DNA of 64,000 bases from Acidobacteriota bacterium (GCA_019639255.1 JAHBSF010000017.1:19949-83948), one strand, 5' to 3'; positions 1 to 10,635 are shown, counted from the stretch's first letter. The notes: generated from the sequence alone by a model not told the origin. Numbers and translations are program-made.

Positions 1-318
1 CCCAATTATTACCTGTTTGAAAATTACGACGACGGCTACACCTACGCCTCTCCTGTGGGAGCCTTTCCGCCGAATGGATTCGGTTTGTACGACATGGCGG
101 GCAATGTCCTGCAATGGTGCGAAGACTGGTACGACAGGGACTATTACCGGAGTTCTCCCGCAGCGAATCCGCGCGGGCCGAGTCGCGGCGAATTGCGTGT
201 CTTGCGAGGCGGTGCGTTCGACACGATTCCGGCCATCACGAGGATCAGCCGTCGTCTCGGCAACCGGCCTGAAATTCACCATGACGAAAAGGGCTTTCGC
301 TGCGTACAGCAGCTTTAG
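1..318 (+). CDS. SUMF1/formylglycine-generating-enzyme-like domain protein, C-terminal part
   Basis: The gene runs in from the left edge, so only about 105 C-terminal residues are visible. They read through GFGLYDMAGNVLQWCEDWY and end in LRGGAF..GFRCV, the signature of the FGE-sulfatase (SUMF1) fold. Members include true formylglycine-generating enzymes and many enzymes or binding modules that are not. The catalytic cysteine pair of genuine FGE cannot be judged because the N-terminal part is missing. In Acidobacteriota this domain is often attached to a kinase or a secreted protein, but nothing here shows which. The gene ends about 90 bp before the first permease and reads the same way. Family assignment is secure, function is open. 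Confidence 0.85.
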   Translation, partial: PNYYLFENYDDGYTYASPVGAFPPNGFGLYDMAGNVLQWCEDWYDRDYYRSSPAANPRGPSRGELRVLRGGAFDTIPAITRISRRLGNRPEIHHDEKGFRCVQQL

Positions 319-411
319 GCAACCGCCGTAGCTTTCTATGCGGCTTCCGGGCGAAGAGTGAAAGTCGAATAAAAATAGTCGTCATCGAAGAGAAATACGG
401 AGCGAGCGAAT

Positions 412-3081
412 ATGCGTGATTGGAAAGCAAAAGTCAGGCTCCGGCTGGCGAATTTGAAATTGGAGCCCACGCGCGAAGCGGCCATAGTCGAGGAAATCGC
501 GCAGGACCTGGAGGATTGCTATGAAGAGTTACTGGCGCGTGGCCTGACGGAAGCGGAAGCGCGTCGGCAAGCGCTGGCAGAGTTGAGCGGCAATGAATTG
601 CTGGCGCGCGAATTGCGGCGCGTGGAGCGGCAGGTCGCGCCCGAACCCATCTTTCTCGGAACGAATCGGAGAACAAATATGATTGCAGACCTGTGGCAGG
701 ACCTGCGCTTCGGCGTGCAAATGTTGAGAAAGAATCCCGGCTTTACTTTTATCGCCGTGCTCACGCTGGCATTGGGCATCGGCGCAAACACGGCGATGTT
801 CAGTATTGTGAATGCCGTCTTGCTGCGCCCTGTGCCTTTCCCTGAACCCGAACGCCTGATGCTCCTGGTGGATGGGAAGGGACCCGCAGACTTTGCCGGC
901 GCGGATGTGCGCGACCTGGCGCTGCAGAACCGTTCTTTCGCGCAAATCGGCGCTTACTCGACAGCAACGTTCAACCTGGCCGGGGGCAGCGCGCCGGAGC
1001 GCGTCAATGGCGCGCGCGTCTCGGCCGGCCTGTTGCCGACGCTCGGCGTGCAGCCGCTATACGGCAGAAATCTGACGGCGGAAGAAGATCGGGAGGGCGG
1101 CGCAAAGGTTGCCCTGCTTGGTCACGGAGTCTGGCAAAGACAGTTTGGCGCAGACCCCAACGTCGTAGGCCGCGCAATCAGGCTCGACGAACACAGCTAC
1201 ACGGTGATCGGTGTGCTGCCGCCGACGCTCAATTTTCCTTCGGACAAAGAACTGTTTGTGCCCTTGGCCTTGAGCGCTAAAGAGCTGGACAGTTATTTCA
1301 GCCCCTTTTTTATCACGATCACTGCCCGCTTGAGGCCGGGTGTAACCCGGCCTCAGGCCGATGCCGAACTGTCCACGATCATCAAACAGATCGGGCCTGG
1401 GGAGAAAGGCCCGCGCTTCCAGCGCCTGCGGGTTATGGGCTTGCAGGAAGCGCTGTTGGGTGACGCGCGCACGATGATGCTGGTGCTGCTGGGCGCGGTC
1501 GGCTTCGTAGCGCTGATCGCCTGCGCCAATCTGGCGAACCTGCTGCTCGTGGCGGCGGCGCGGCGACAGAAAGAAATCGCTGTCCGCCTGAGCCTCGGCG
1601 CCAGCCGCAACCGCGTTGTGCGGCAATTCCTGACCGAAAGTTTGCTGCTGGCTGGTTTGGGCGGTGTAGCCGGTTTGTTGCTCGCTTCCGGAGGAATGAC
1701 GCTGATCAATGCGCTGTTACCCAGCACGATTCCGCGCAACGGCGAGATCAGCGTGGATGGCCGGGTGCTCGCGTTTACTTTCGCGCTGACCGGGCTGGCC
1801 GGGCTGTTATTCGGCGCGCTCCCGGCTTTGCGCGCTTCGCACACGGCGTTGACCGAAGCGTTGAAGGCGGGCAGCCCAACGCTGGGCGGCAGCTTCGGCG
1901 CGCACCGCCTGCGTGCGTCATTGGTCGTCTCGCAGGTCGCGTTGACCGTGGTGTTGCTGACGGGCGCGGGTTTGCTGATCAAGAGCTTTGTGCGGCTGCA
2001 GCAAACACCGCTGGGTTTCCGGCCTGAACGGTTGATGACGGCGCGCATCTCGCTGCCGCGTTCCGCCTACAGCACGCCGCAGCAGCGACTGGTTTTTGCC
2101 GACCGGCTGCTGGAAGAGATTCGCCAACAGCCCGGGATGCAAGAGGCGGCGCTGACCTCTTTTCTGCCTTTTGCCGCAGGCAACCATATGTTTGGCGTTC
2201 TCATGAATGGCCAAAAAAATGAGGAGCGCCGGCCGGGTATGCCCGCGGCCAACCTCCGCGCCGTCAGCCCGGACTATTTTCGGGTGATGGGCATTCCGCT
2301 GCTCAAGGGGCGCGAGTTTTCGGGCGCGGATCACCAGCGCGCGCCGCTGGCGGCCGTCATCAACGAGACGATGGCCAAACGATATTGGCCCAATGCCGAT
2401 CCGATTGGGCAGCGCATCAATGAAACTTTAAACGAGGGAACCTGGCGCGAGATCGTCGGCATCGTTGGCAGCGTGCAGCATCTGGCCAGAGGGGCAGAAC
2501 CTCAGCCGGAAATGTTCGTGCCCTTGAGCCAGGTTCCCCCCGATACGCTCAACATCGCGGTGCGCACGCAGGTGGAACAGGCGATCTTCGCCTCAGCACT
2601 GCAAGGCTCTGTGACAGCCATTGATGCAAATTTGCCTGTCTTCGAAATCCGCACTATGGAACAACGGTTGTTTGAATCGGTCGCCCAGCCGCGCTTCCGC
2701 ACGGTGCTGCTCGGCGTCTTTGCCGCGCTCGCGCTGATGATGGCGGTGATTGGCCTTTATGCGGTGATGGCCGTTTCGGTCGCACAACGCACCCATGAAT
2801 TAGGCATTCGCATCGCGTTAGGGGCACAGCGCCGCGACGTGATCGGGCTGGTCTTGCGTCAAGGAATCATGCTGGTGAGTCTGGGTATTGTGATCGGTCT
2901 TGCCGGCGCGTGGGCGCTGACGCGCGTCCTGACTACGCTGCTTTACGAAGTCAAGCCGACTGATCCGCTGACCTTCGTGGCTGTGCCGGTCTTGCTGATC
3001 GCCGTAGCGATCCTGGCTTGCTCCCTGCCTGCGCGTCACGCAGCCGGCGTAGACCCGCTCTCCGCTCTCCGTTATGAGTGA
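412..3081 (+). CDS. ADOP-family ABC transporter permease (1 of 3)
   Basis: This 889-residue membrane protein has the ADOP layout. A permease-prefix domain covers about residues 1-85 ([15 protein letters not shown].. with a helix rich in E, A and L). A first FtsX/MacB-like permease half has a MacB periplasmic domain, and a duplicated second half follows. Four-helix blocks are clear near residues 107-130, 350-460, 490-515 and at the C-terminus, which ends in [20 protein letters not shown] proteins are known as permeases found without a dedicated ATPase, and their substrates are not established. The ATG start follows GGAGCGAG. The stop lies five bases before the start of the next paralogue, so the two are probably co-transcribed. 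Confidence 0.9.
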   Translation: MRDWKAKVRLRLANLKLEPTREAAIVEEIAQDLEDCYEELLARGLTEAEARRQALAELSGNELLARELRRVERQVAPEPIFLGTNRRTNMIADLWQDLRFGVQMLRKNPGFTFIAVLTLALGIGANTAMFSIVNAVLLRPVPFPEPERLMLLVDGKGPADFAGADVRDLALQNRSFAQIGAYSTATFNLAGGSAPERVNGARVSAGLLPTLGVQPLYGRNLTAEEDREGGAKVALLGHGVWQRQFGADPNVVGRAIRLDEHSYTVIGVLPPTLNFPSDKELFVPLALSAKELDSYFSPFFITITARLRPGVTRPQADAELSTIIKQIGPGEKGPRFQRLRVMGLQEALLGDARTMMLVLLGAVGFVALIACANLANLLLVAAARRQKEIAVRLSLGASRNRVVRQFLTESLLLAGLGGVAGLLLASGGMTLINALLPSTIPRNGEISVDGRVLAFTFALTGLAGLLFGALPALRASHTALTEALKAGSPTLGGSFGAHRLRASLVVSQVALTVVLLTGAGLLIKSFVRLQQTPLGFRPERLMTARISLPRSAYSTPQQRLVFADRLLEEIRQQPGMQEAALTSFLPFAAGNHMFGVLMNGQKNEERRPGMPAANLRAVSPDYFRVMGIPLLKGREFSGADHQRAPLAAVINETMAKRYWPNADPIGQRINETLNEGTWREIVGIVGSVQHLARGAEPQPEMFVPLSQVPPDTLNIAVRTQVEQAIFASALQGSVTAIDANLPVFEIRTMEQRLFESVAQPRFRTVLLGVFAALALMMAVIGLYAVMAVSVAQRTHELGIRIALGAQRRDVIGLVLRQGIMLVSLGIVIGLAGAWALTRVLTTLLYEVKPTDPLTFVAVPVLLIAVAILACSLPARHAAGVDPLSALRYE

Positions 3082-3086
3082 GGATG

Positions 3087-5795
3087 ATGCCTGACTGGAA
3101 ACCCGAAATCAGAACGCGGCTGGCCGGCTTGAGGATTGCGCCGATGCGCGAAGCGGTAATCGTGGAGGAATTAGCGCAGCACCTCGATGATTGCTACGCC
3201 GAGTCGCTCGCAGGCGGCGCCACTGAAGCGGAGGCTCATCAACAAGCGCTTGCGGAATTAAGCGAGAGTGGATTATTGGCGCGCGAACTGCGGCGGGTGG
3301 AGCGGCAAAGCAACCCGGAACCTATCGTGCTCGGAACCAATCGGAGGACAAATATGCTTGCAGAACTTTTACAAGACCTCCGCTACGGCGCACGCATGTT
3401 GGCGAAACAACCGGGCTTCACGTTGATCGCTGTCTTGACGCTGGCGCTGGGCATCGGCGCGAACACGACGATTTTCAGCGTCGTTCACACCGTGTTGCTG
3501 CGACCGCTGCCTTTTGCGGAGCAGGAGCAACTGGTTGCGCTATGGAAGAAAGATACGGCTTCCGGCACGGCGTTTGTGGAACTGGCGATGGCCGAGGTGC
3601 GCGACTGGCAACAACAGACAAACAGCTTTTCCAGCATCGCCGCCTTGCCCGCGACGGTGTACGGATATGGCTACGTGCTGACCGGACGGGGCGAGGCTTT
3701 GCAACTGGAAAGCGCCAAAGTCACGGGCAGCTTCTTCTCCCTGCTGGGCGCGCAGCCCGCCTACGGGCGCGTTTTCGACCCAAGCGACGACGTGGTGAAC
3801 GGGCCCAAAGTTGTTGTACTGAGCGATCGCATCTGGCGCGAACGCTTCAACGCCGATCCGAACCTGATCGGTCAAAGCATCACGCTGACCGAAGCCAACT
3901 ACACCGTAATCGGAGTGATGCCCGCGAAATTCGAGTTTCCTAAAGGCGTGGATTTGTGGCTGCCGATCAAAACGGTGGTGACGCAACGACAGACGGAAAG
4001 TTACGGGGCGTCGTTTCTGACGGCGGTGGGCAGGCTCAAACCCGGCGTGACGCCCGAACAGGCTGAAGCCGAAATGAATGCAATCGTGGCGCGGATTGCC
4101 GCTGCGCATCCTGAAATGAATGCCGCCGGACATCGCATCGTCATCACGCCGCTCGCCCGCCACCTGTTCGGCGACGCGCGACCGGCATTGTGGCTGTTGC
4201 TGGCGGCGACGGGCATGTTGTTGCTGATCGCCGCGGCCAACATAGCCAATTTGTCGCTGGCGCGTGCAACAGCCCGGCGGCGTGAATTCGCCGTGCGTGC
4301 TGCGCTCGGCGCGGGGCGATTCCGGCTTGTCCGGCAATTGCTGACGGAAAGCTTTGTTTTGGCGCTTCCCGGCGGCGCGGGCGGCGTGCTGCTGGCAAAC
4401 TGGCTGATCAGGCTGCTGGTCGGTGTTGCGCCGAACGACATTCCGCGAATCGAAGAAGCTGGATTGAACCCCACGGCGCTGCTTTTCAGCCTTGGCGTCA
4501 CGTTGCTGACGGCGATGCTCTGCGGATTGGTTCCCGCGCTGACGGCCTCGCGACTTGATCTGAATCAAACGCTCAGCGAAGGCGGCAACAAAATGGCCGG
4601 CGCGCGTTCCGGCGCACGCACGCGAAACCTGCTGGTGATCGCCGAAGTCGCCGTCACCGTCGTCCTGCTGATTGGCGCAACGCTCATCCTGCGCAGCTTC
4701 GTCAATCTGAGCCGCCTCGATACCGGCTTCGATCCATCAAACGTGTTGACGATGCACCTGCGGTTGCAGGGCGCCAAATACCGCACGCCCGAATCAAGGC
4801 GCGAATTTTTCCGGCGATTGATCGAACGGCTGGAAGCCCGTCCCGGCATCGAGGCCGCCAGCGCCGTGCTGATTCGTCCGATGGAAGGCCGCGTAGGCTG
4901 GGACGTTCCATTCGTGCTGGAAGGCCAGTCGGAAACCGAGGCCAAAAAGAATCGCGTGCCGAATTTTGAAGCCGTCACGCCGCATTACTTCCGCACCTTC
5001 AAGCTCCCGATCAAAGCCGGACGCGAATTCACGGACTTCGACACCGAACGGTCGCAGCCCGTCGCCATCATCAGCGAGACGATGGCGAAAACGCTTTTCG
5101 GCGCGGGCGTTGATCCAATCGGCAAACAGCTCAGATTGGATTTGCGCGATTCCCCGTGGCGCACAGTTGTCGGCGTTGCCGGCGACACGCGCCATCGCGC
5201 GCTGCAAGACGTGCGTTTTGACTTGTATATCCCTTTCGAGCAATGGCCGATGGCTTTGGTCAACCATTTTGCCGTTCGTACAACCACTGATCCGCTGGCT
5301 GCGCTGCCGACTGTGCGCAACGAAGCGGCGGCGCTCGATCCAGCACAAGCCATCACCCGTGTCGCCACCATGGATCAGCTTGTCGCGACGAACCTGGCGC
5401 AACCTCGATTCAGGGCAATATTACTGAACTGGTTGTCGGGACTGGCGCTGCTGCTCGCCGGCGTCGGCATTTACGGCGTGTTGGCTTACTCCGTCGCCCA
5501 GCGCACAGGCGAATTCGGCGTGCGGGCGGCGCTCGGCGCCCAAAGTCGTGATGTGCTCAAACTGGTGATCGGGCAGGGTATGAAGCTGGTTATCATCGGC
5601 CTGGCGATTGGCCTGGCGGCGTCGCTTGCGTTGACGCGAACGATAAAAACCCTGTTGTTTGGGGTCAGCGCCACTGATCCGGCGACGTTTGCGGCGATTG
5701 CGCTGCTGCTGACGCTCGCGGCCTTGCCGGCCTGCTTCGTTCCGGCGCGGCGCGCAACAAAAGTAGACCCGATCGTCGCATTGCGATCCGAATGA
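3087..5795 (+). CDS. ADOP-family ABC transporter permease (2 of 3)
   Basis: This second tandem paralogue has about 902 residues and the same order of prefix domain, FtsX-like permease, MacB periplasmic domain and duplicated permease. The open frame extends to a GTG at 3078, inside the previous gene's end. I chose the ATG at 3087 because it gives [12 protein letters not shown], matching the starts of the other two paralogues; the ATG at 3084 is equally possible. The C-terminus ends [16 protein letters not shown], the usual FtsX-type ending. No ATP-binding subunit lies nearby, which fits the 'orphan' description. Identity to the first copy is highest around residues 1-150, suggesting duplication in place. 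Substrate unknown. Confidence 0.9.
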   Translation: MPDWKPEIRTRLAGLRIAPMREAVIVEELAQHLDDCYAESLAGGATEAEAHQQALAELSESGLLARELRRVERQSNPEPIVLGTNRRTNMLAELLQDLRYGARMLAKQPGFTLIAVLTLALGIGANTTIFSVVHTVLLRPLPFAEQEQLVALWKKDTASGTAFVELAMAEVRDWQQQTNSFSSIAALPATVYGYGYVLTGRGEALQLESAKVTGSFFSLLGAQPAYGRVFDPSDDVVNGPKVVVLSDRIWRERFNADPNLIGQSITLTEANYTVIGVMPAKFEFPKGVDLWLPIKTVVTQRQTESYGASFLTAVGRLKPGVTPEQAEAEMNAIVARIAAAHPEMNAAGHRIVITPLARHLFGDARPALWLLLAATGMLLLIAAANIANLSLARATARRREFAVRAALGAGRFRLVRQLLTESFVLALPGGAGGVLLANWLIRLLVGVAPNDIPRIEEAGLNPTALLFSLGVTLLTAMLCGLVPALTASRLDLNQTLSEGGNKMAGARSGARTRNLLVIAEVAVTVVLLIGATLILRSFVNLSRLDTGFDPSNVLTMHLRLQGAKYRTPESRREFFRRLIERLEARPGIEAASAVLIRPMEGRVGWDVPFVLEGQSETEAKKNRVPNFEAVTPHYFRTFKLPIKAGREFTDFDTERSQPVAIISETMAKTLFGAGVDPIGKQLRLDLRDSPWRTVVGVAGDTRHRALQDVRFDLYIPFEQWPMALVNHFAVRTTTDPLAALPTVRNEAAALDPAQAITRVATMDQLVATNLAQPRFRAILLNWLSGLALLLAGVGIYGVLAYSVAQRTGEFGVRAALGAQSRDVLKLVIGQGMKLVIIGLAIGLAASLALTRTIKTLLFGVSATDPATFAAIALLLTLAALPACFVPARRATKVDPIVALRSE

Positions 5796-5904
5796 GAAGA
5801 TTTTGTCGTCTCGTCCGGAAGAAAACCGTCCTCTGCTGCGTCCAAGCTGATGTCGCATACGAACTCCTGGAATACGCACCACCCCGACGAGAAAAGGAAT
5901 CAGG

Positions 5905-8577
5905 ATGCCGGACTGGAAAGCAGAGATCAGACGACAACTCGCTCACCTGAATTTGCCGCCGGCGCGCGAAGCCGCCATCGTAGAAGAACTCGCGCAGGAT
6001 CTGGCCGACGGCTTTGAATCATTGATCGCAAGCGGCATAAGCGAAGCGGAAGCCTGTCGACAGACGCTGGCCGAATTACACGACAGTAAACTGTTGGCGC
6101 GTGAACTGCCCCGTGAAGAACGCAAACGAGAGCGCGCCATCGTCGACGCCTACTCCGGAACCCCGATGCCGGCGGACCTGGCGCGCGAGTTGTACTACGG
6201 TGCTCGAACTCTCGCCAAAAACAAGGGCTTTACTCTCGTCGCAGTGTTTTCTCTGGCGTTGGGCTTTGCGCTCGTAGCTACGACGTTTGCAGTGGTGAAT
6301 GCGTACCTGATCCGCTCGCTGCCGTTCCCGGCGGCGGACCGGCTCCATCTCGTAAGCTATACGGCGCCGCGCACGCCGGAACCGCGCGGCGCCTCGACGA
6401 TGGACTGGAAGGATTTGAGCGATGTCGTAGAGGCGGCGGATGCATCGCAGTTGACGCGCTTTTACATCGGCGAAGGCGCAGCGAAGCGAGAGGCGCTGGG
6501 GCTGTCGGTTGCATCCGGCGCCGGCGAAATGCTGGGGCTGCGCACGGTGATCGGGCGTCCCTTCCTTGCGGAAGAGTACCGCGCCGAAGCGGAAAAGGCG
6601 GCGCTCATTGGCTATGCGCTGTGGCAGGAGCGATTCGGCGCCGACCCGAATATCGTTGGACGCTCGTTTCAGGCCAGCCGTTCCAACCTGGCCGAGCCGC
6701 CGTCGACGTTTCGCATCGTGGGCGTATTGCCGCCCGACTTCCACTACGCGCGTGAGTATGCACGAGGTGCGATGGAATTCGCCGTACCGGCAACGAGCAG
6801 GCAACAGGTATATCTGGTGCGCTTGCGTGCAGGCGTCTCCGTTGCGGTTGCAGAGCAGCGCATCACGGAAGCCGTCAGCGCAATCGGGTCGGACTTCCCC
6901 CCCAATTGGCGCGGCGTGAAACTGGAATCCGCCCACGAAAGCTATGTCAAACAACTGCGCCCACTGTTGCTGCCGGTCGCGATTGCTGCGGGACTTGTGC
7001 TGGTGATTGTGTGCGTGAATGTGGCAGTGCTGCTGTTGCTGCGGTCGTTGCGGCGGCAAAAGGAAATAGCCGTGCGCGCGGCGCTCGGCGCAGGTCGCAA
7101 TCGCATAGTGCGAATGCTGGCCGCGGAAATTGGTTTGCTTTGCGGCGCAGCGTTTGTGATCGGGTTGGCATCGACGCAAACAGCACTGCGCCTGCTCGCG
7201 CCGATTGTGGAACAACGATTGGGACGCGGCGCGCCGGGCGGCACGGCGGCAATTGCGCTAGATACGTCGGTGCTGCTGTTGATGGGAGGCGCAGGCGTAT
7301 TCGTCGCGGTCGCGCTTTCGTTCATCCCCATGATCACGCCGTGGGAAAAGCGACTCGCCGATGCGTTGCGGCGCGAAGGGCGCAGCGGAACCGACGGCCC
7401 GACGATGCGGCGATTGCGCTCCGGGTTGATTGCGCTGGAAGTGGCGTTGTCCGTCACGTTGCTGGCGGGCTGCGGATTGATGATCCGCAGCGTCGTGCAT
7501 CTGGTGCGCACAGACCTCGGCTTTCAAACCGAACACGTAGTGCGCGCTCGCATAGCGCTGCCCAACCGCACGTATCCCGATCCCCAGGCCTTTCTGCAAT
7601 TTTACGAGCGGCTCCGAGAGCATTTGGCCGCGACGACCAATGCGCCTTTCGCTTTCACGAACTTCATCCCCTTTTACGAATACCCGACGCAAACGTTTGA
7701 AGCGGATGCCGACCACGACGAGCTGCGCAAGGCAAGCGTGATGGCGGTGAGCGAGGGCTACTTTGATTTGCTGGGCATTCGCATTCAACAGGGGCGAGGC
7801 TTCACCGCTGCGGATCGCGAAGGAGCCGAACCCGTCGCCATCATCAGCGAAACGCTGGCGCGCCGTCTATGGCCGCAGGGCAACGCCATCGGCCGGCGCA
7901 TTCGCCCGGCGGAACAGGCGGACCGCAATGTCCGCAGCGTCTGGCGCACGATAGTCGGCGTGGCGCGCGATGCACGGCAAACGCACACGGACGTGGACCT
8001 GAACGATATTTATCTGCCGTTTATGCAAGCGCCGAGCCGCTATGCGCCGCTCTATTTCCGCACGGATCGTCCGGCATCGGTATGGCTGGCAGCCCTGCGC
8101 ACGACCGTCGCGGAACTGGATCAGGAGGTTTTGGTCAGCAATGAAAGCACACTCGACGGCGAAGCCGTAAAGCTGCTGGCCGCGCCGCGCTTTCTGATGT
8201 CGCTGCTGACAGGTTTTGCCGCGTTTGCCGTGCTCCTGGCCTTGCTCGGCATCTACGGCGTCACCGCGTATGCCGTCCAACAGCGCGAACGCGAAATCGC
8301 CATTCGCCTGGCGCTCGGCGCTACGCCAGGCGCGATTCTGCGGTTGTTTTTGCGACAAGGCGGATTGGTGCTGGCGCTGGGCATTGCGGGCGGGTTGCTC
8401 GGAGCCAATGCCGTCGCCAAGGCCCTGGCGAGCCAGTTGCACGGCGTGCCGCCGTTCGATGTCGTCACGCTCGTGGGAGCCTGCGCCGTGATGGCATTCA
8501 TTGGTTTGGCGGCAATCCTGTGGCCCGCGCGCCGGGCCGCGCAGCAGGACCCGATGCGGGCGCTGAACGAAAATTAA
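5905..8577 (+). CDS. ADOP-family ABC transporter permease (3 of 3), divergent copy
   Basis: The third tandem paralogue (890 residues) starts at an ATG preceded by AAGGAATCAGG. The prefix domain (MPDWKAEIRRQLAHLNLPP) is well kept. The first transmembrane block reads GFALVATTFAVVNAYLIRS where the other two copies have GIGANT, so this copy is the most divergent. The periplasmic domain is shorter and the central permease block (residues 355-475) differs in sequence. The C-terminal half is conserved and ends ARRAAQQDPMRALNEN. A gap of about 110 bp separates it from copy 2, so it may have its own promoter, though I see no convincing one. No ATPase is adjacent. Confidence 0.88.
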   Translation: MPDWKAEIRRQLAHLNLPPAREAAIVEELAQDLADGFESLIASGISEAEACRQTLAELHDSKLLARELPREERKRERAIVDAYSGTPMPADLARELYYGARTLAKNKGFTLVAVFSLALGFALVATTFAVVNAYLIRSLPFPAADRLHLVSYTAPRTPEPRGASTMDWKDLSDVVEAADASQLTRFYIGEGAAKREALGLSVASGAGEMLGLRTVIGRPFLAEEYRAEAEKAALIGYALWQERFGADPNIVGRSFQASRSNLAEPPSTFRIVGVLPPDFHYAREYARGAMEFAVPATSRQQVYLVRLRAGVSVAVAEQRITEAVSAIGSDFPPNWRGVKLESAHESYVKQLRPLLLPVAIAAGLVLVIVCVNVAVLLLLRSLRRQKEIAVRAALGAGRNRIVRMLAAEIGLLCGAAFVIGLASTQTALRLLAPIVEQRLGRGAPGGTAAIALDTSVLLLMGGAGVFVAVALSFIPMITPWEKRLADALRREGRSGTDGPTMRRLRSGLIALEVALSVTLLAGCGLMIRSVVHLVRTDLGFQTEHVVRARIALPNRTYPDPQAFLQFYERLREHLAATTNAPFAFTNFIPFYEYPTQTFEADADHDELRKASVMAVSEGYFDLLGIRIQQGRGFTAADREGAEPVAIISETLARRLWPQGNAIGRRIRPAEQADRNVRSVWRTIVGVARDARQTHTDVDLNDIYLPFMQAPSRYAPLYFRTDRPASVWLAALRTTVAELDQEVLVSNESTLDGEAVKLLAAPRFLMSLLTGFAAFAVLLALLGIYGVTAYAVQQREREIAIRLALGATPGAILRLFLRQGGLVLALGIAGGLLGANAVAKALASQLHGVPPFDVVTLVGACAVMAFIGLAAILWPARRAAQQDPMRALNEN

Positions 8578-8637
8578 GAATCCGCCTTGGATATTCCAGA
8601 TAAAACATTTGCCATATACAATCGCTCCAAATCGAGT

Positions 8638-9351
8638 ATGAAAAAAAAGCTCCTGATGACGGTTCCTGTCTTTTTACTGCTCGGTGCAGGAGCGCTTTGG
8701 CAGGTCGGAAAATCGCGCACTTTTCAATTCTTTGGCGTCATAGTTCCGCGCATCAATACCACTGAGAAACTGGCGGCGCTGACCTTCGATGACGGCCCGA
8801 CCCCGAACGGAACGACCGAAATCCTGCGCGTGCTGGACGAAATGCAGGTCAAGGCCACGTTCTTTCTGATTGGAAGCGAGTTGGAGAAGAACCCGGCGGA
8901 GGGCCGCAGGATCGTCGCCGCGGGTCACGAAATCGGCAATCATTCGTACTCGCACGTGCGGATGCTGCTGGTCTCGCCCGCGTTTGTGCGGCAGGAAATC
9001 GAAAAAACCGATCAGTTGATCCGCGCCGCCGGCTACACCCAGCCGATCCACTTCCGGCCGCCTTACGGTAAAAAGCTCTTCGCCCTGCCGTGGTATTTAT
9101 CCAGAACCGGCCGGAAGACCATTACCTGGGATGTGGAGCCGGATTCGAATCCGGAGATCGCCGCTGAGGCGGAGAAGATTATCGCCGAAACCCGCTCCCG
9201 CGTGCGTCCCGGCTCCATCATTCTGCTGCACGCAATGTATCCGAATCGGCGCCCCTCATTGCAGGCAGTACGCGGGATCATCGAAACGCTGCAACGGGAC
9301 GGCTATCGGTTGGCGACGATTTCAGAACTGCTATCGCACGATGACCGGTAA
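8638..9351 (+). CDS. Polysaccharide deacetylase (NodB domain), membrane-anchored or exported
   Basis: The protein should remove N-acetyl (or O-acetyl) groups from cell-wall or capsule polysaccharide outside the cytoplasm. All five NodB motifs are visible: TFDDGP (catalytic base and metal Asp), HSYSH (metal His pair in GNHSYSH), RPPYG, WDVEPD and IILLH. A lysine-rich start followed by about 15 hydrophobic residues (LLMTVPVFLLLGAGALW) is a signal anchor. The frame is open from a TTG at 8587, but the ATG at 8638 gives the canonical MKKK signal start and is preferred. Length (237 residues) is normal for a single-domain family member. It follows the ADOP genes in the same direction after about 60 bp. 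Confidence 0.9.
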   Translation: MKKKLLMTVPVFLLLGAGALWQVGKSRTFQFFGVIVPRINTTEKLAALTFDDGPTPNGTTEILRVLDEMQVKATFFLIGSELEKNPAEGRRIVAAGHEIGNHSYSHVRMLLVSPAFVRQEIEKTDQLIRAAGYTQPIHFRPPYGKKLFALPWYLSRTGRKTITWDVEPDSNPEIAAEAEKIIAETRSRVRPGSIILLHAMYPNRRPSLQAVRGIIETLQRDGYRLATISELLSHDDR

Positions 9352-9368
9352 TTCCCGGTTTATGGGAA

Positions 9369-9466
9369 AGAGAGATAACGGAACAAACGAAAATAAACGA
9401 AAACTACGGAATGGTTGAATATTTCCGTCTTTTCCGTCTTATTTCGTTCGCTCCGTTATCTCTCTT
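9369..9466. repeat. Family A intergenic palindrome (copy 1)
   Basis: Left arm AGAGAGATAACGGAACAAAC; right arm ending CTCCGTTATCTCTCT. The arms pair over about 45 bases with interruptions. The element lies 17 bp after the deacetylase stop and is followed by about 190 bp in which I see no gene before the antitoxin gene. Confidence 0.85.
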
Positions 9467-9655
9467 TGTTTATCCCGATGTCGTGTGGATCGGTTTAGAA
9501 GACTTGGAGAATAGCCTCAATACCAGGCAAGTCAGGCCAATCCAGTTGTTTCGCTTGTTTCAGTTATTGCAGATAGCTTTCTAAAAGAGTAGAGTGCTTG
9601 TGGGCGATGATTGATAACGAAGTCACCTCTCAATTCATTTTAAGGAGTGAGTGTG

Positions 9656-10111
9656 ATGAGCAATACACGGGAATTAAGTTTCAGCGTCAGCGATCTCTCG
9701 CCTGAGTCTGTTGCGGCGATCAGGAAAAATCTCGATGCGCTGAAAGAATATCTGTCGAAGGGGCAGGCCCCCAGCATCAGGATCGGAAAGGGGAAAGAGA
9801 TTCCACTGCCGGAATCTTTGATCAGCCTATTTTCCCACGCGCTGACGAAAGCCGTAGCCGGCAAGAGAGTCGTGATCGTAGAGGAAGACGACGAGGTCTC
9901 GCCGGAAAAGGCCGCTGAGTTTTTACACGTCTCCCGGCCTTTTTTGGTCAAGCAGTTGGACGCCGGAGAAATTCCGTTCCATATGGTCGGCACGCACCGC
10001 CGCATCCTGATGTCAGACATTATTGAGTACAAACGAAAGCGAAAGGAGCAAACGCAGGAGATTCTCCGGCAAATGAGAGAGGAAGCCGAGGAGTTGGGGC
10101 TGTACGACTAA
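9656..10111 (+). CDS. Excisionase/antitoxin-like DNA-binding protein (HTH_17)
   Basis: The protein has 151 residues. Its C-terminal half holds an excisionase-type winged HTH: VSPEKAAEFLHVSRPFLVKQLDAG, then the wing residues GTHRRI and ILMSDIIEYK. The N-terminal half is a helical or beta region of the kind seen in antitoxins that pair with PIN-domain toxins. The ATG at 9656 is chosen over the GTG at 9647 because AAGGAG ends nine bases upstream of it. A toxin gene would be expected directly downstream. Instead there are two short hairpins and a transposase remnant, so the protein is an orphan here. It could autoregulate its own promoter. The alternative is a phage excisionase relic. Confidence 0.75.
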   Translation: MSNTRELSFSVSDLSPESVAAIRKNLDALKEYLSKGQAPSIRIGKGKEIPLPESLISLFSHALTKAVAGKRVVIVEEDDEVSPEKAAEFLHVSRPFLVKQLDAGEIPFHMVGTHRRILMSDIIEYKRKRKEQTQEILRQMREEAEELGLYD

Positions 10112-10115
10112 ACCA

Positions 10116-10160
10116 CCCTGCACTCAAAGTGCAGGGGTTTGCCGCGGACTGAAAGTCCGC
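10116..10160. repeat. Two short perfect hairpins (REP-like, IS200-associated)
   Basis: CCCTGCACT and AGTGCAGGG pair at 10116-10136, and GCGGACT and AGTCCGC pair at 10144-10160. They sit between the antitoxin gene and the stop codon of the transposase remnant. Short subterminal hairpins like these are the recognition sites of IS200/IS605 and REP-associated tyrosine transposases (established knowledge). Linking them to this particular remnant is inference. Confidence 0.6.
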
Positions 10161-10161
10161 G

Positions 10162-10326
10162 CTACGCGAGGATGAATGGGTCAGTATCGCGATTGGACGA
10201 GTGGCGATGGTGCTCAATGTATTCCTGCACCAGTGCCTCCATCACGTTGCCTATGCTCCAGGCTCCGTACCCGACGGCCCAGAAATGCTTGCCCCAATAC
10301 CGTGACTTCAAGTGCGGATATTCCAG
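10162..10326 (-). pseudogene. IS200/IS605-family Y1 transposase, C-terminal remnant
   Basis: On the minus strand one frame reads LEYPHLKSRYWGKHFW, then GYGAWSIGNVMEALVQEYIE, and ends HSSNRDTDPFILA followed by TAG. This is the hallmark C-terminal region of IS200/IS605 (TnpA, HUH/Y1) transposases. YWGKHFW is the family signature and the Tyr in QEYIE is at the position of the nucleophile. The N-terminal part with the HUH metal motif is absent: the frame stops where the family B repeat begins. The product cannot be active. It was missed by start-codon-based ORF calling because the fragment has no ATG at its head. Confidence 0.85.
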
Positions 10327-10567
10327 TACACTGTAAACAAAGTTCTTTGAGTTTTTCAGCCGCGGAGCGGCGAAAGATCTGTAGCCTGGTGCGTAAGCGC
10401 CAGGTCAGCAGTAAAAGAAGGTTCAAGCCCTGAAAGGGCGAAAGATCTTCCGCCCCTCCGGGGCTGGCGCCGCTTCTCTACACCCACCCAGGGCTCGCCG
10501 CCCTGGGCTACAGATCTTTCGCCGCTCCGCGGCTGAAAAACTCAAAGAACTTTGTTTACAGTGTACT
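10325..10567. repeat. Family B MITE-like palindromic repeat (copy 1)
   Basis: The 243-bp element has terminal inverted repeats of more than 50 bp. The left end begins AGTACACTGTAAACAAAG and the right end is its mirror, CTTTGTTTACAGTGTACT. Internal modules include the hairpins CCTGGTGCGTAAGCGCCAGG, GCCCTGAAAGGGC, CCCCTCCGGGG and CCCAGGGCTCGCCGCCCTGGG. It encodes no credible protein; the small ORFs across it are shadows. It abuts the truncated transposase, so it may have inserted into it. This is the longest and most symmetrical of the four copies. Confidence 0.9.
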
Positions 10568-10635
10568 AAGTGTGGAAGTAAGCGTGGAAGTAAAGCAAAA
10601 AGGCCGCTTGCCAGCGACCTTTAAGTTATTGATTG

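Noticed and set aside
10139..10433. Small plus-strand ORFs over the family B repeat and transposase remnant
   Set aside because: They are other-frame readings of the minus-strand transposase fragment and of palindromic repeat DNA.
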